Source of the DNA: Klebsiella oxytoca NBRC 105695
GTDB lineage: Bacteria > Pseudomonadota > Gammaproteobacteria > Enterobacterales > Enterobacteriaceae
Assembly (NCBI RefSeq): GCF_001598695.1
Contig: NZ_BCZK01000011.1
Location: 62,001 to 126,000 of the forward strand
Length of the DNA stretch: 64,000 nucleotides
Reading direction: 5' to 3'
Made by a program: the position numbers and the translations under genes. Positions 1-11,464 of this stretch are shown here, piece by piece; the first letter of the stretch is position 1, and each line of letters starts with the position of its first letter. The notes beneath the pieces were generated by a model. It searched no databases. It had not been told where the DNA came from and worked only from the letters and a program-made list of their open reading frames with translations.

Positions 1-1742
<1,742 letters not shown>

Positions 1743-1787
1743 GGTTTAGATCCTTGGTCTGTGTCCTGGCGCCTTGCTAGCGAGCAT

Positions 1788-1816
1788 AAAAAAACCCGCG
1801 CATTGGCGCGGGTTTT
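1788..1816 (-). terminator. leu operon attenuator (rho-independent terminator)
   Basis: On the - strand a 10-bp stem AAACCCGCGC / GCGCGGGTTT closes a 4-base loop (CAAT) and runs into a T tract. It lies between leuL and leuA, where the transcription attenuator of the leu operon is expected. Confidence 0.93.
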
Positions 1817-1837
1817 ATAGTCTTGCTGGAAGATGAC

Positions 1838-1924
1838 TTAACGATGAACGTCGCCCAACAGCCTACCGCGCAAAATGGATGCGTTTAGTAGTAGTAGGCT
1901 GAGAAAGCGAATGCTGCGAATCAT
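1838..1924 (-). CDS. leuL: leu operon leader peptide
   Basis: A 28-codon reading frame starting with ATG at 1924 and ending TAA at 1838. Codons 10-13 are four consecutive Leu codons, all CTA, a rare codon; there are further Leu codons at 8, 18, 22 and 23. Slow decoding of the CTA run when leucyl-tRNA is short lets an antiterminator form and leuA be read. A GGAG lies about 11 bases before the ATG. A nearby upstream ATG (1932) stops after three codons and was not used. The first half resembles the known enterobacterial leader (R-F-x-x-LLLLNA) while the C-terminal half differs. Confidence 0.93.
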   Translation of the reverse strand: MIRSIRFLSLLLLNASILRGRLLGDVHR

Positions 1925-1959
1925 TGCGTCATGCTCCAGATGAAATCGTTATGCTTTTA

Positions 1960-1988
1960 GAGTTACTGGATATGGGTTTTGATGTCAA
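1960..1988 (-). promoter_or_regulatory. leu operon sigma-70 promoter
   Basis: On the - strand a perfect -35 TTGACA (1988-1983) and a -10-like TAACTC (1965-1960) are separated by 17 bases, about 36 bases before the leuL start. The arrangement matches the described leu promoter of Salmonella and E. coli. Confidence 0.8.
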
Positions 1989-2546
1989 CCCCCGGGTGTA
2001 GAAAACGTCTTTTTACCTAACAGGCGCATTAGCTAATTGTGCTGACGATCGCGCTTTTTGGCCGATGATCCTTTTTTGGACATCACTTCATGTTGAGTTA
2101 TTTTCACCATTTGATAATTTTTATTTTCAATTGAATCTTCATGGATATCGCTGTCGCGCAGGATGATATCCTGATGAAAATTATAAACTTATTTGTTTTG
2201 TGAATGTGTTTGTGAATATGATGGTTCATTATCAATGATAATAAAATGTGAATTTTAAGGATGGCTTAAGCTGATATTTTAATAATGCTTAAGTTAAAGT
2301 TAACCACTGCTGTTATTGTTTATTTTTGATATTTATGGGTACACTTGATTTTATCAAGTAAACAATATGGTTTAAGTGGTCGCGGGTACTTTCAAATGCA
2401 GACTTTTCGTCGCCACTCATAACCTTGATATATTCCTAAAATTCATCTTTGCCCTTTTGTAAATGTCATATGCATGATAAATGATATTCTGAGAATTAAT
2501 TACTGCACTTTGGCAAAGGGAATTTAGCGTGACAGTGGAGTTAAAT
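1989..2546. other. AT-rich divergent leuLABCD-leuO regulatory region
   Basis: About 560 bases without a convincing gene. The stretch from about 2090 to 2480 is strikingly AT-rich, with repeated TTAAG and TTATTT/TGATA runs, unlike the flanking genes. In E. coli and Salmonella the equivalent interval carries H-NS silencing sequence and LeuO binding sites that link leu transcription to leuO activation. Here that function is inferred from position and base composition; no individual LeuO site was assigned. Confidence 0.6.
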
Positions 2547-3497
2547 ATGTTAAATGAAGGTACTGAATATAAGTCGACCTCTGAGGTAGAAAACACAAAA
2601 CCCCAGCTGCGGATGGTCGACCTCAATCTGTTAACCGTATTTGATGCGGTAATGCAGGAGCAAAATATCACCCGTGCGGCGCACTCTCTGGGAATGTCCC
2701 AGCCGGCGGTCAGCAATGCGGTCTCGCGCCTGAAAGTGATGTTTAATGATGAGCTGTTTGTTCGTTATGGGCGCGGCATCCAGCCTACGGCGCGGGCTTT
2801 CCAGCTATTTGGTTCCGTACGGCAGGCTCTGCAGCTGGTGCAAAACGAATTACCGGGCTCGGGCTTTGAGCCGCTCAGCAGCGAGCGGGTCTTTAATTTA
2901 TGCGTGTGCAGCCCGCTGGATAACGCTTTAACTTCGGTTATTTTCAACAAAGTTGGCGAGATTGCGCCCAACATTCATTTGGTCTTTAAATCGGCATTGA
3001 ATCAAAACACGGAACATCAATTACGCTATCAGGAAATTGAATTCGTTATTGGTTATGAAGAGTTTCGTCGTCCTGAGTTTGCCTGCGTACCTTTATTTAA
3101 AGATGAAATGGTACTGGTGGCAAGTCGCAAGCATCCGCGTATTTCCGGTCCGCTGATGGAAAATGATATTTATCAGGAGGAGCACGCCGTTGTCGCTCTT
3201 GATCGTTACGCATCATTTAGTCAGCCATGGTATGACACTGCGGATAAACAGTCTCGTATTGCCTATCAAGGCAACGCAATGGTTAGCGTATTAAACGTTG
3301 TTTCCCAAACCAATATGGTCGCTATCGCGCCGCGCTGGCTGGCCAGCGAGTTCGCCGATAAGCTGGATTTGCAAATATTACCTCTACCGTTGAAGGTCAA
3401 TAGCCGTACCTGCTATCTCTCCTGGCATGAAGCGGCAGGCCGCGATAAAGGCCATCAGTGGATGGAAGAATTGCTGGTGAGTATCTGCCAGCGCTAA
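2547..3497 (+). CDS. leuO: LysR-type global regulator LeuO
   Basis: LysR-family transcription factor that antagonises H-NS and controls stress, CRISPR-Cas and porin genes in enterobacteria. The winged helix-turn-helix follows a variable N-terminal tail: [11 protein letters not shown], then [23 protein letters not shown], here recognised by its core [12 protein letters not shown]. The C-terminal LysR substrate domain ends in [17 protein letters not shown] chose the ATG at 2547 because GGAG sits 7-8 bases before it and because it matches the E. coli length (316 against 314 residues). A GTG at 2529, with AAGGGA before it, would add six residues and cannot be excluded. The gene is divergent from leuL. 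Confidence 0.95.
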   Translation: MLNEGTEYKSTSEVENTKPQLRMVDLNLLTVFDAVMQEQNITRAAHSLGMSQPAVSNAVSRLKVMFNDELFVRYGRGIQPTARAFQLFGSVRQALQLVQNELPGSGFEPLSSERVFNLCVCSPLDNALTSVIFNKVGEIAPNIHLVFKSALNQNTEHQLRYQEIEFVIGYEEFRRPEFACVPLFKDEMVLVASRKHPRISGPLMENDIYQEEHAVVALDRYASFSQPWYDTADKQSRIAYQGNAMVSVLNVVSQTNMVAIAPRWLASEFADKLDLQILPLPLKVNSRTCYLSWHEAAGRDKGHQWMEELLVSICQR

Positions 3498-3509
3498 ACT
3501 GTCGCAATA

Positions 3510-3535
3510 CAAACGGGGGCTTCGGCTCCTGCTTT
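3510..3535 (+). terminator. possible leuO terminator
   Basis: A GGGGC-TTCG-GCTCC tetraloop hairpin (one G-T pair) just after the leuO stop, followed by TGCTTTG. The stem is short and the T tract poor, so termination is uncertain. Confidence 0.35.
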
Positions 3536-3557
3536 GTGTGACAAAAATCACTAAATG

Positions 3558-3572
3558 CAGAATTTTATTCTG
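3558..3572. promoter_or_regulatory. probable Lrp-binding site upstream of ilvIH
   Basis: The 15-base palindrome CAGAATTTTATTCTG fits 14 of 15 positions of the Lrp consensus YAGHAWATTWTDCTR. It lies about 320 bases before ilvI, within the range over which Lrp binds upstream of the E. coli ilvIH promoter. Lrp activates ilvIH and leucine relieves this. Confidence 0.6.
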
Positions 3573-3888
3573 TTTGCATTGTTCGGTAACCAACGCGGTC
3601 AGATAAAAAATGGATGATTTGCTGCTGTTGGTTATTTTCCCCGAGCATTGACTATCATATTTTCTTATCGCCGAAGTTTTTCACCGTGTTTTACCTGCGA
3701 ATCTTTCTTTTATTCTTTTAATGCCGGTCAAGCGCCGACGCTCGCCAATTGCCTGCCCGTAAGCGAGCAGTTATGGTAACGGCATGCAGTCTATTCATCT
3801 CAATGCGAAGCTATTGCGCTTCGTCTTGTGCGAGCGCGCGGAAATCGGATTCCGCTGTCGTTAAAAACAATAAGCCGGGAGGCAAACC
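3573..3888 (+). promoter_or_regulatory. ilvIH upstream control region
   Basis: No gene is seen in this interval. The first part (about 3600-3720) is AT-rich with phased T tracts, as expected for cooperative Lrp binding. The ilvI ribosome-binding site GGGAGG is at 3877-3882. Exact promoter boxes were not assigned with confidence. Confidence 0.45.
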
Positions 3889-5613
3889 ATGGAGATGTTG
3901 TCAGGAGCCGAAATGGTCGTCCAGTCGCTGGTCGATCAGGGCGTCAAGCAGGTGTTCGGTTATCCCGGGGGCGCGGTCCTCGATATCTATGATGCGTTAC
4001 ACACCCTTGGCGGAATCGATCACGTTCTGGTCCGTCATGAGCAAGCGGCCGTTCATATGGCGGATGGTCTTGCTCGCGCAACGGGCGAAGTCGGAGTGGT
4101 ACTGGTGACCTCGGGCCCGGGGGCGACCAACGCCATCACCGGCATTGCGACGGCTTATATGGATTCCATCCCGCTGGTGATTCTTTCCGGCCAGGTCGCG
4201 ACCTCCTTAATCGGTTACGATGCTTTCCAGGAGTGCGACATGGTTGGCATCTCCCGACCGGTGGTAAAGCACAGCTTTCTGGTTAAGCAAACCGAAGATA
4301 TTCCCGGCGTACTGAAAAAAGCGTTTTGGCTGGCCGCCAGCGGGCGCCCTGGTCCGGTCGTCGTGGATTTACCGAAAGATATTCTCAACCCGGCTAAAAA
4401 ACTGCCCTACAGCTGGCCGGATACGGTTAGCATGCGTTCTTATAATCCGACGACGTCCGGTCATAAAGGGCAGATTAAGCGAGCGCTGCAGACGCTGATA
4501 GCGGCAAAAAAACCGGTCGTTTATGTAGGGGGCGGGGCGATCAATGCGCAATGTGAACCGCAGCTGTACGCGCTGGTTGAGAAACTGAAGTTACCGGTAG
4601 CTTCATCGCTGATGGGGCTGGGCGCTTTCCCTGCGTCGCACCAGCAGGCATTAGGGATGCTGGGCATGCATGGGACCTATGAAGCCAATATGACCATGCA
4701 CAATTCCGACGTGATTTTCGCCGTTGGCGTGCGCTTTGACGATCGTACGACGAATAACCTGGCCCGCTACTGTCCGAACGCTACGGTGCTGCATATTGAT
4801 ATCGATCCGACTTCGATATCCAAAACCGTTCCTGCCGACGTGCCTATTGTGGGTGACGCTCGCCTGGTGCTGGAACAGATGCTGGAGCTGCTCGAACACG
4901 AGGAGACACAGCAGCCACTCGATGAAATTCGCGACTGGTGGCAGCAAATTGAACAGTGGCGCGCGCGTCACTGCCTGCAATACGACACGCAAAGCGGCAA
5001 GATTAAACCGCAGGCGGTTATTGAAACGATCTGGCGGCTGACTAACGGCGATGCGTACGTAACGTCCGACGTCGGTCAGCATCAGATGTTCGCCGCTCTC
5101 TATTATCCTTTCGATAAACCGCGGCGCTGGATCAACTCGGGTGGTCTGGGAACCATGGGGTTCGGCCTTCCTGCTGCGCTTGGCGTGAAGATGGCGCTGC
5201 CGGAAGAGACGGTCATTTGCGTCACCGGCGATGGCAGTATCCAGATGAATATCCAGGAGCTCTCCACCGCGCTGCAGTACGAGCTGCCGGTGCTGGTGCT
5301 GAACCTGAATAACCGCTACCTCGGGATGGTGAAGCAGTGGCAGGATATGCTCTATTCGGGCCGCCATTCGCAATCCTATATGGAGTCACTGCCTGATTTT
5401 GCCCGCGTAGCGGAAGCCTATGGCCATGTGGGCATTCGTATTAGCGACCCGCAGGAACTGGAAGCGAAACTCGCTGAGGCGCTGGCGCAGGTGCGTAACA
5501 ATCGACTGGTTTTTGTCGATGTGACGGTTGATGGCAGTGAGCATGTATACCCTATGCAGATCCGCGGCGGCGGTATGGACGAGATGTGGCTGAGCAAAAC
5601 GGAGAGGACCTGA
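3889..5613 (+). CDS. ilvI: Acetolactate synthase III, large (catalytic) subunit
   Basis: 574 residues, same as E. coli IlvI. A ThDP- and FAD-dependent enzyme that condenses two pyruvates, or pyruvate and 2-oxobutyrate, at the start of valine and isoleucine synthesis. The N-terminal pyrimidine-binding domain contains the ThDP-activating Glu51 in [12 protein letters not shown]; the central FAD/NAD-like domain contains RFDDR; the C-terminal diphosphate-binding domain carries GDGS followed about 25 residues later by NLNN. The start has GGGAGG before it. The ilvH ATG follows the stop by two bases, so the subunits are made together. Isozyme III is valine-sensitive in E. coli. Confidence 0.98.
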   Translation: MEMLSGAEMVVQSLVDQGVKQVFGYPGGAVLDIYDALHTLGGIDHVLVRHEQAAVHMADGLARATGEVGVVLVTSGPGATNAITGIATAYMDSIPLVILSGQVATSLIGYDAFQECDMVGISRPVVKHSFLVKQTEDIPGVLKKAFWLAASGRPGPVVVDLPKDILNPAKKLPYSWPDTVSMRSYNPTTSGHKGQIKRALQTLIAAKKPVVYVGGGAINAQCEPQLYALVEKLKLPVASSLMGLGAFPASHQQALGMLGMHGTYEANMTMHNSDVIFAVGVRFDDRTTNNLARYCPNATVLHIDIDPTSISKTVPADVPIVGDARLVLEQMLELLEHEETQQPLDEIRDWWQQIEQWRARHCLQYDTQSGKIKPQAVIETIWRLTNGDAYVTSDVGQHQMFAALYYPFDKPRRWINSGGLGTMGFGLPAALGVKMALPEETVICVTGDGSIQMNIQELSTALQYELPVLVLNLNNRYLGMVKQWQDMLYSGRHSQSYMESLPDFARVAEAYGHVGIRISDPQELEAKLAEALAQVRNNRLVFVDVTVDGSEHVYPMQIRGGGMDEMWLSKTERT

Positions 5614-5615
5614 TT

Positions 5616-6107
5616 ATGCGCCGGATATTATCAGTATTACTGGAGAACGAATCGGGTGCTTTATCCCGCGTGATCGGCCTCTTTTCCCAGCGTGGTTATA
5701 ATATTGAAAGTCTGACGGTAGCGCCGACGGACGATCCGACGCTCTCCCGCATGACGATTCAAACCGTTGGTGATGAGAAAGCCATTGAGCAGATCGAAAA
5801 GCAGCTGCATAAGCTGGTCGACGTTCTGCGCGTTAACGAGCTTGGGCAATGCGCGCACGTAGAGCGTGAAATTATGCTGGTGAAAGTGCAGGCGAGCGGC
5901 TATGGACGCGATGAGGTGAAACGCAATACGGAAATCTTCCGCGGGCAAATTATCGATGTCACGCCGTCTATCTATACTGTTCAACTGGCGGGAACCAGCG
6001 ACAAGCTGGATGCGTTTTTGGCTTCTCTGCGCGACGTGGCGCGAATTGTTGAAGTCGCCCGCTCGGGCGTGGTTGGTTTATCTCGCGGTGACAAAATCAT
6101 GCGTTGA
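5616..6107 (+). CDS. ilvH: Acetolactate synthase III, small (regulatory) subunit
   Basis: 163 residues with an N-terminal ACT domain ([19 protein letters not shown]), which binds valine and confers feedback inhibition on IlvI, then the C-terminal ALS small-subunit domain. An in-frame GTG at 5586 lies inside ilvI, but the ATG at 5616 matches the E. coli start and has GGAGAGG upstream inside ilvI. A strong terminator follows, ending the ilvIH operon. Confidence 0.97.
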   Translation: MRRILSVLLENESGALSRVIGLFSQRGYNIESLTVAPTDDPTLSRMTIQTVGDEKAIEQIEKQLHKLVDVLRVNELGQCAHVEREIMLVKVQASGYGRDEVKRNTEIFRGQIIDVTPSIYTVQLAGTSDKLDAFLASLRDVARIVEVARSGVVGLSRGDKIMR

Positions 6108-6123
6108 GCCCTGAAACTGACGT

Positions 6124-6160
6124 AAAAATAGCCCGACACAGCGTGCCGGGCTATTTTTTT
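6124..6160 (+). terminator. ilvIH rho-independent terminator
   Basis: Stem AAATAGCCCG / CGGGCTATTT with a short GC-containing loop, followed by a seven-base T run, immediately downstream of ilvH. Confidence 0.9.
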
Positions 6161-6286
6161 GCGAATTCGGTGGGAACTGTGGACTAAAGCGGTTGCTGCG
6201 CTTACTTTTCTGCGCTTAGATGTTATAAAAACGAGCTCGTACCTGAAGAATGGTTATGTTCTGTACTTATTACCCAAGGGGCAATT

Positions 6287-7291
6287 GTGAAACTGGATGA
6301 AATCGCCCGGCTGGCCGGCGTCTCGCGAACGACCGCTAGCTATGTGATTAATGGTAAAGCGAAGCAGTATCGCGTTAGCGATAAAACTGTTGAGAAGGTG
6401 ATGGCGGTCGTTCGTGAGCACAACTATCACCCCAACGCGGTTGCTGCAGGCTTGCGTGCAGGACGTACGCGTTCTATCGGTTTGGTTATCCCGGACCTGG
6501 AAAACACCAGCTATACGCGCATCGCTAATTACCTGGAGCGTCAGGCGCGCCAGCGCGGCTATCAGCTATTGATCGCTTGCTCCGAGGATCAGCCGGATAA
6601 CGAAATGCGCTGTATTGAGCATCTGCTGCAGCGACAGGTCGACGCGATTATCGTTTCCACCTCATTACCGCCTGAACATCCGTTCTATCAGCGCTGGGCT
6701 AACGATCCTTTCCCGATTGTCGCCCTCGACCGCGCTCTCGATCGAGAACACTTCACCAGCGTAGTTGGCGCCGATCAGGATGATGCCGAAATGCTTGGTG
6801 CGGAGCTGCGTAAGTTTCCCGCTGAAACGGTGCTGTATCTCGGCGCTTTGCCGGAGCTTTCCGTGAGCTTCCTGCGCGAGCAGGGATTCCGTACGGCGTG
6901 GAAGGACGATCCCCGAGAGGTACATTTCCTCTATGCAAATAGCTATGAGCGAGAAGCCGCGGCCCAGCTTTTCGAAAAGTGGCTGGAAACTCATCCGATG
7001 CCTCAGGCGCTATTTACAACTTCATTTCCGTTACTGCAGGGGGTGATGGACGTCACGCTGCGCCGGGAAGGGAAGCTGCCTTCTGAACTGGCCATTGCCA
7101 CTTTTGGCGATAACGAGCTGCTGGATTTCCTCCAGTGCCCCGTTTTGGCCGTGGCTCAGCGCCACCGCGATGTCGCGGAACGCGTGCTGGAGATCGTGCT
7201 CGCCAGCCTTGATGAACCGCGGAAGCCCAAACCGGGTTTAAGCCGCATACGGCGCAACCTTTATCGTCGCGGCAGCCTGAACCGTCGCTGA
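6287..7291 (+). CDS. cra: Catabolite repressor/activator Cra (FruR)
   Basis: 334-residue LacI/GalR-family regulator, almost identical to E. coli Cra. The N-terminal HTH ([20 protein letters not shown]) is followed by the hinge helix ([11 protein letters not shown]) and a periplasmic-binding-protein-like effector domain for fructose-1-phosphate or fructose-1,6-bisphosphate. Cra shifts carbon flow between glycolysis and gluconeogenesis. The start is GTG at 6287, preceded by AAGGGG; there is no competing ATG. It lies between ilvIH and the dcw cluster, as in E. coli, and is monocistronic by layout. Confidence 0.98.
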   Translation: MKLDEIARLAGVSRTTASYVINGKAKQYRVSDKTVEKVMAVVREHNYHPNAVAAGLRAGRTRSIGLVIPDLENTSYTRIANYLERQARQRGYQLLIACSEDQPDNEMRCIEHLLQRQVDAIIVSTSLPPEHPFYQRWANDPFPIVALDRALDREHFTSVVGADQDDAEMLGAELRKFPAETVLYLGALPELSVSFLREQGFRTAWKDDPREVHFLYANSYEREAAAQLFEKWLETHPMPQALFTTSFPLLQGVMDVTLRREGKLPSELAIATFGDNELLDFLQCPVLAVAQRHRDVAERVLEIVLASLDEPRKPKPGLSRIRRNLYRRGSLNRR

Positions 7292-7321
7292 GCGCAATAC
7301 CAGGATTATTCGTAGCAAATT

Positions 7322-7345
7322 CGCCAGACGGAGACGCGTCTGGCG
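7322..7345. terminator. hairpin downstream of cra
   Basis: A perfect 9-bp stem CGCCAGACG / CGTCTGGCG with a 6-base loop, about 30 bases after the cra stop. No T tract follows, so it may be an RNA 3'-end stabiliser or a weak terminator. Confidence 0.45.
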
Positions 7346-7837
7346 ATAATCTGGATAAATGACGTAAAAATTGCAGGGTTAAGGATCTTTCAGACAAATC
7401 CTTAATCTTCCTGACATCTCTTTTAATTCTATTCTTAGCGCCATTTATTTAGCGGTTTAATTAACCGATAAAAGGATTAGCGTATTTATTTGTATTATTT
7501 TGTTACATTCGGCGGATGAGTTGCTGAATTAACACTCATTTCCTCACGCTTATGCTCGCCAAAAGCGCTGTACCCCGCAGTAAGAGAGCCTCCCCAATGA
7601 AAACTGGTGCTGTTAACGGTCATCAGAATGGCCTAAAATGCCGCTCGCGTCGCAAACTGACACTTTATATTTTCCCTCAGAAGATATTTTGCTGCTTTTA
7701 ACTGTTACAAGTTTGTTGGTTGTTTTCTTACCGATATTCATAACGTTAATTTGCCTCGTTTGTTGGTTGATTTTTCCTCAGGGCGAATATCGGCTGTAAA
7801 TAATGGGTTTTTGAGCTCTGTTGGCATTCGTGCTGGC
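7346..7837. other. long non-coding interval between cra and the mra promoter
   Basis: About 490 bases with no supported gene. It contains a 12-base direct repeat GTTTGTTGGTTG at 7711-7722 and 7758-7769, and a 9-bp inverted repeat CCGATATTC / GAATATCGG at 7731-7739 and 7785-7793 that overlaps the repeat units. A 34-codon frame (7597-7701) lacks a ribosome-binding site and was not called. Confidence 0.6.
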
Positions 7838-7866
7838 TTGACAAGCTTTTCCTCCGCTCCGTAAAC
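7838..7866 (+). promoter_or_regulatory. Pmra, main promoter of the dcw cluster
   Basis: Perfect -35 TTGACA (7838-7843), a 17-base spacer and a -10 of GTAAAC (7861-7866), about 50 bases before mraZ. The position matches the E. coli mra promoter that drives at least the mraZ-to-ftsW part of the cluster. Confidence 0.88.
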
Positions 7867-7873
7867 TCCTTCT

Positions 7874-7903
7874 TGTGGGAATTTGTGGGGTAAAGTGGCG
7901 AAA
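7874..7903 (+). promoter_or_regulatory. MraZ operator: three 10-bp phased repeats
   Basis: TGTGGGAATT, TGTGGGGTAA and AGTGGCGAAA follow each other at exact 10-bp spacing between Pmra and the mraZ start. MraZ rings of E. coli and Mycoplasma bind TGGG/GTGG-type repeats of this kind and repress their own operon. The third repeat departs from the TGGG core. Confidence 0.82.
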
Positions 7904-7918
7904 AGGGGTGAGGCTGGC

Positions 7919-8377
7919 ATGTTCCGTGGGGCAACGTTAGTCAATCTCGACAGTAAAGGCCGTTTGGCCGTGCCGACGCGCTACCGCGACGGGCTGATCG
8001 AGGACGCTTCCGGTCAATTGGTGTGCACCATTGACATCCATCACCCATGCCTGCTGCTTTACCCTTTGCCTGAGTGGGAAATCATCGAGCAAAAATTATC
8101 GCGTTTATCGAGCATGAACCCCACCGAGCGGCGCGTACAGCGTTTGCTTTTGGGACATGCCAGCGAATGTCAGATGGATAGCGCCGGGAGGCTATTAATA
8201 GCCCCGGTGCTGCGGCAACATGCCGGGCTGACAAAAGAAGTGATGCTGGTCGGGCAGTTCAATAAGTTTGAGCTGTGGGATGAAACGACCTGGTATCAAC
8301 GGGTCAAGGAAGATATCGACGCTGAGCAGTCCGCTTCCGGGGAACTGTCGGAGCGCCTGCAGGATTTGTCTTTGTAA
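7919..8377 (+). CDS. mraZ: Transcriptional regulator MraZ
   Basis: 152 residues with two tandem SpoVT-AbrB (MraZ) domains, each with a DxxGRL-type motif: [14 protein letters not shown] near residue 9 and [11 protein letters not shown] near 85. MraZ forms ring oligomers and represses Pmra through the repeats just upstream. The ATG at 7919 matches the E. coli protein and is preceded by AGGGGTGAGG; a longer frame from 7883 would run through the operator. First gene of the dcw operon. Confidence 0.97.
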   Translation: MFRGATLVNLDSKGRLAVPTRYRDGLIEDASGQLVCTIDIHHPCLLLYPLPEWEIIEQKLSRLSSMNPTERRVQRLLLGHASECQMDSAGRLLIAPVLRQHAGLTKEVMLVGQFNKFELWDETTWYQRVKEDIDAEQSASGELSERLQDLSL

Positions 8378-8378
8378 A

Positions 8379-9320
8379 ATGATGGAAAATTATAAACACA
8401 CTACGGTACTTCTGGATGAAGCCGTTAACGGCCTGAATATTCGTCCTGACGGTATCTACATTGATGGTACCTTCGGCCGCGGCGGTCACTCGCGTCTGAT
8501 CCTCTCCCAACTGGGAGCGGAGGGACGCCTGCTGGCGATCGATCGTGACCCACAGGCTATCGCCGTCGCGAAAACTATCGATGATCCCCGCTTTTCCATC
8601 GTTCATGGTCCATTTTCTCAGCTGGCCGACTATGTAGGCGAGCGCAACCTGACCGGCAAGATCGACGGTATTTTGCTCGATCTTGGCGTCTCCTCGCCGC
8701 AGCTGGATGACGCTGAACGCGGCTTTTCTTTTATGCGTGATGGCCCGCTGGATATGCGTATGGATCCGACGCGCGGCCAATCTGCCGCTGAATGGCTACA
8801 AACCGCCGACGAAGCCGATATCGCCTGGGTCATCAAAACTTTTGGTGAAGAGCGTTTTGGTAAACGTATTGCCCGCGCCATCGTCGAACGTAACCGCATC
8901 GAACCGATGACGCGCACCAAAGAGCTGGCGGAGGTCGTTGCGGCGGCAACGCCGGTGAAAGACAAATTCAAACATCCCGCGACCCGTACCTTCCAGGCGG
9001 TGCGCATTTGGGTAAACAGTGAACTGGAGGAGATAGAGCAGGCGCTAAAAAGCTCGCTCAGCGTGCTTGCCCCGGGCGGGCGGCTCTCAATTATTAGTTT
9101 CCACTCGCTGGAAGACCGTATTGTGAAGCGTTTTATGCGCGAGCAAAGCCGCGGTCCGCAGGTTCCGGCTGGGTTACCGATGACCGAAGAGCAGCTTAAA
9201 AAACTGGGCGGCCGTGAGCTAAGAGCATTAGGCAAGTTGATGCCGGGTGAAAAAGAGGTAGCTGAAAATCCTCGTGCCCGTAGTTCAGTTCTGCGTATTG
9301 CAGAGAGGACGAACGCATGA
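8379..9320 (+). CDS. rsmH: 16S rRNA (cytosine-1402 N4) methyltransferase
   Basis: 313 residues, as in E. coli RsmH (MraW). It uses S-adenosylmethionine to methylate N4 of C1402 in the 16S rRNA decoding centre. The SAM site is seen in [12 protein letters not shown] near residue 31-42, and the MraW signature [12 protein letters not shown] lies near residue 100. The start codon ATG-ATG (8379) comes one base after the mraZ stop; an upstream frame from 8268 overlaps mraZ and is rejected. Its stop overlaps ftsL by four bases. Confidence 0.97.
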   Translation: MMENYKHTTVLLDEAVNGLNIRPDGIYIDGTFGRGGHSRLILSQLGAEGRLLAIDRDPQAIAVAKTIDDPRFSIVHGPFSQLADYVGERNLTGKIDGILLDLGVSSPQLDDAERGFSFMRDGPLDMRMDPTRGQSAAEWLQTADEADIAWVIKTFGEERFGKRIARAIVERNRIEPMTRTKELAEVVAAATPVKDKFKHPATRTFQAVRIWVNSELEEIEQALKSSLSVLAPGGRLSIISFHSLEDRIVKRFMREQSRGPQVPAGLPMTEEQLKKLGGRELRALGKLMPGEKEVAENPRARSSVLRIAERTNA

Positions 9321-9682
9321 TCGGCAGAGTGACAGAAGCCCTAAGCAAGGTTAAAGGGTCGATAGGAAGCAACGAGCGCCATGCTTTGCCTGGCGTGATC
9401 GGAGACGACCTTCTGCGGTTCGGGAAGCTGCCACTCTGCCTGTTCATTTGCATCATTATTACGGCGATTACGGTGGTGACAACGGCGCACCATACTCGCC
9501 TCTTAACGGCGCAGCGCGAACAACTGGTTCTGGAACGCGACGCGCTGGATATTGAATGGCGCAACCTGATCCTCGAAGAAAATGCTCTCGGCGATCACAG
9601 TCGGGTTGAGCGGATCGCGACCGAGAAGCTGCAGATGCAGCACGTCGATCCATCACAAGAAAATATCGTTGTACAGAAATAA
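9317..9682 (+). CDS. ftsL: Cell division protein FtsL
   Basis: 121-residue bitopic membrane protein: a cytoplasmic N-terminus of about 37 residues, one membrane span ([18 protein letters not shown], about 38-57), then a periplasmic leucine-zipper-like coiled coil ([20 protein letters not shown]). FtsL forms the FtsQLB complex with FtsB and activates FtsWI at the septum. It overlaps rsmH by ATGA and is followed 15 bases later by ftsI. Confidence 0.97.
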   Translation: MIGRVTEALSKVKGSIGSNERHALPGVIGDDLLRFGKLPLCLFICIIITAITVVTTAHHTRLLTAQREQLVLERDALDIEWRNLILEENALGDHSRVERIATEKLQMQHVDPSQENIVVQK

Positions 9683-9697
9683 GGATTATTGCGACGC

Positions 9698-11464
9698 ATG
9701 AAAGCAGCGCCGAAAACGCCAAAAGCAAAACGTCAGGAAGAACAGGCCAACTTTATCAGTTGGCGTTTTGCGTTGCTGTGCGGCTGTATTCTGCTGGCGC
9801 TGGGCTTCCTGCTGGGCCGCGTGGCCTGGCTACAGGTGATTAGCCCGGACATGCTGGTACGCCAGGGCGATATGCGTTCTCTGCGCGTGCAGGAGGTTTC
9901 TACCGCGCGCGGAATGATAACCGATCGTTCCGGCCGTCCGCTGGCGGTGAGCGTACCGGTAAAAGCGATCTGGGCTGACCCGAAAGAGCTGCATGAAGCG
10001 GGCGGCGTCACCCTGGACAACCGCTGGAAGGCGCTGGCCGATGCGCTGAATATGCCGCTGGATCAGCTGGCATCGCGCATCAATACCAACCCACGGATGC
10101 GTTTCATCTACCTGGCGCGTCAGGTGAACCCTGATATGGCCGACTACATCCGTAAATTGAAGCTGCCGGGGATTCACCTGCGGGAAGAGTCCCGCCGCTA
10201 CTATCCGTCGGGCGAAGTAACCGCTCACCTCATTGGCTTCACTAACGTTGATAGCCAGGGGATTGAGGGCGTTGAGAAGAGCTTCGATAAGTGGCTCACC
10301 GGCCAGCCCGGCGAGCGTATCGTACGTAAAGACCGCTATGGCCGGGTAATAGAAGATATTTCGTCCACCGATAGCCAGGCCGCGCATAACCTGGCGCTGA
10401 GCATCGATGAACGCCTCCAGGCGCTGGTTTATCGCGAACTGAACAATGCAGTGGCGTTCAACAAGGCGGAGTCAGGCACAGCGGTTCTGGTCGACGTCAA
10501 CACCGGCGAAGTGCTGGCAATGGCTAACAGTCCTTCGTACAACCCGAATAATTTCGCCGGCACGTCTAAAGATACCATGCGTAACCGCGCCATTACCGAC
10601 GTGTTTGAGCCGGGTTCAACGGTGAAGCCGATGGTGGTGATGACGGCCCTTCAGCGCGGCATTGTTAACGAAAATACCGTGCTGAATACCATACCTTACC
10701 GAATTAACGGCCACGAAATCAAAGACGTGGCGCGCTACAGCGAATTGACCCTGACCGGGGTGCTACAGAAGTCGAGTAACGTCGGTGTTTCTAAGCTGGC
10801 GTTAGCGATGCCGTCCTCAGCGTTAGTAGATACTTACTCACGTTTTGGGCTTGGAAAAGCGACCAATTTGGGGTTGGTCGGAGAACGCAGTGGCTTATAC
10901 CCTCAAAAACAACGGTGGTCTGACATAGAGAGGGCCACCTTTTCTTTCGGCTATGGGCTAATGGTAACCCCGTTACAGTTAGCGCGAGTCTACGCAACGA
11001 TCGGCAGCTACGGCATCTATCGCCCGCTGTCGATTACCAAAGTTGATCCACCGGTTCCGGGCGAGCGCGTCTTCCCGGAATCACTCGTTCGTACCGTTGT
11101 TCACATGATGGAAAGCGTGGCGTTGCCCGGCGGCGGCGGCGTGAAGGCGGCGATCAAAGGCTATCGCATCGCCATTAAAACCGGTACGGCGAAAAAAGTA
11201 GGGCCGGATGGCCGCTACATCAACAAATATATTGCTTACACCGCAGGCGTTGCGCCCGCCAGCCATCCGCGCTTTGCGCTGGTGGTGGTGATCAACGATC
11301 CGCAGGCGGGCAAATACTACGGCGGCGCCGTTTCCGCGCCGGTCTTCGGTGCCATCATGGGCGGCGTGCTGCGTACCATGAACATTGAACCGGATGCGCT
11401 GGCAACGGCTGAAAAAAGTGAATTAGTGATTAATCAAGGCGAGGGAACAGGTGGCAGATCGTAA
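9698..11464 (+). CDS. ftsI: Septal peptidoglycan transpeptidase FtsI (PBP3)
   Basis: 588 residues, equal to E. coli PBP3. A single membrane anchor (about 22-42) is followed by the periplasmic dimerisation domain and the transpeptidase domain. The catalytic serine is S307 in STVK (307-310); the SSN motif (in KSSNVGVSK) and KTG (in [10 protein letters not shown]) complete the penicillin-binding active site. It cross-links septal peptidoglycan made by FtsW. I use the ATG at 9698, matching E. coli; a TTG at 9689 closer to AAGGA would add three residues. The 3' end overlaps murE by 14 bases. Confidence 0.97.
   Translation: MKAAPKTPKAKRQEEQANFISWRFALLCGCILLALGFLLGRVAWLQVISPDMLVRQGDMRSLRVQEVSTARGMITDRSGRPLAVSVPVKAIWADPKELHEAGGVTLDNRWKALADALNMPLDQLASRINTNPRMRFIYLARQVNPDMADYIRKLKLPGIHLREESRRYYPSGEVTAHLIGFTNVDSQGIEGVEKSFDKWLTGQPGERIVRKDRYGRVIEDISSTDSQAAHNLALSIDERLQALVYRELNNAVAFNKAESGTAVLVDVNTGEVLAMANSPSYNPNNFAGTSKDTMRNRAITDVFEPGSTVKPMVVMTALQRGIVNENTVLNTIPYRINGHEIKDVARYSELTLTGVLQKSSNVGVSKLALAMPSSALVDTYSRFGLGKATNLGLVGERSGLYPQKQRWSDIERATFSFGYGLMVTPLQLARVYATIGSYGIYRPLSITKVDPPVPGERVFPESLVRTVVHMMESVALPGGGGVKAAIKGYRIAIKTGTAKKVGPDGRYINKYIAYTAGVAPASHPRFALVVVINDPQAGKYYGGAVSAPVFGAIMGGVLRTMNIEPDALATAEKSELVINQGEGTGGRS

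Noticed and set aside
2417-2716. 99-codon - strand frame overlapping the start of leuO
   Set aside because: No ribosome-binding site and overlap with the conserved leuO HTH; AT-rich chance frame.
7597-7701. 34-codon frame with ATG in the cra-mraZ spacer
   Set aside because: No Shine-Dalgarno sequence and a biased, Arg/Lys/Cys-rich product with no signal; chance frame in a non-coding spacer.
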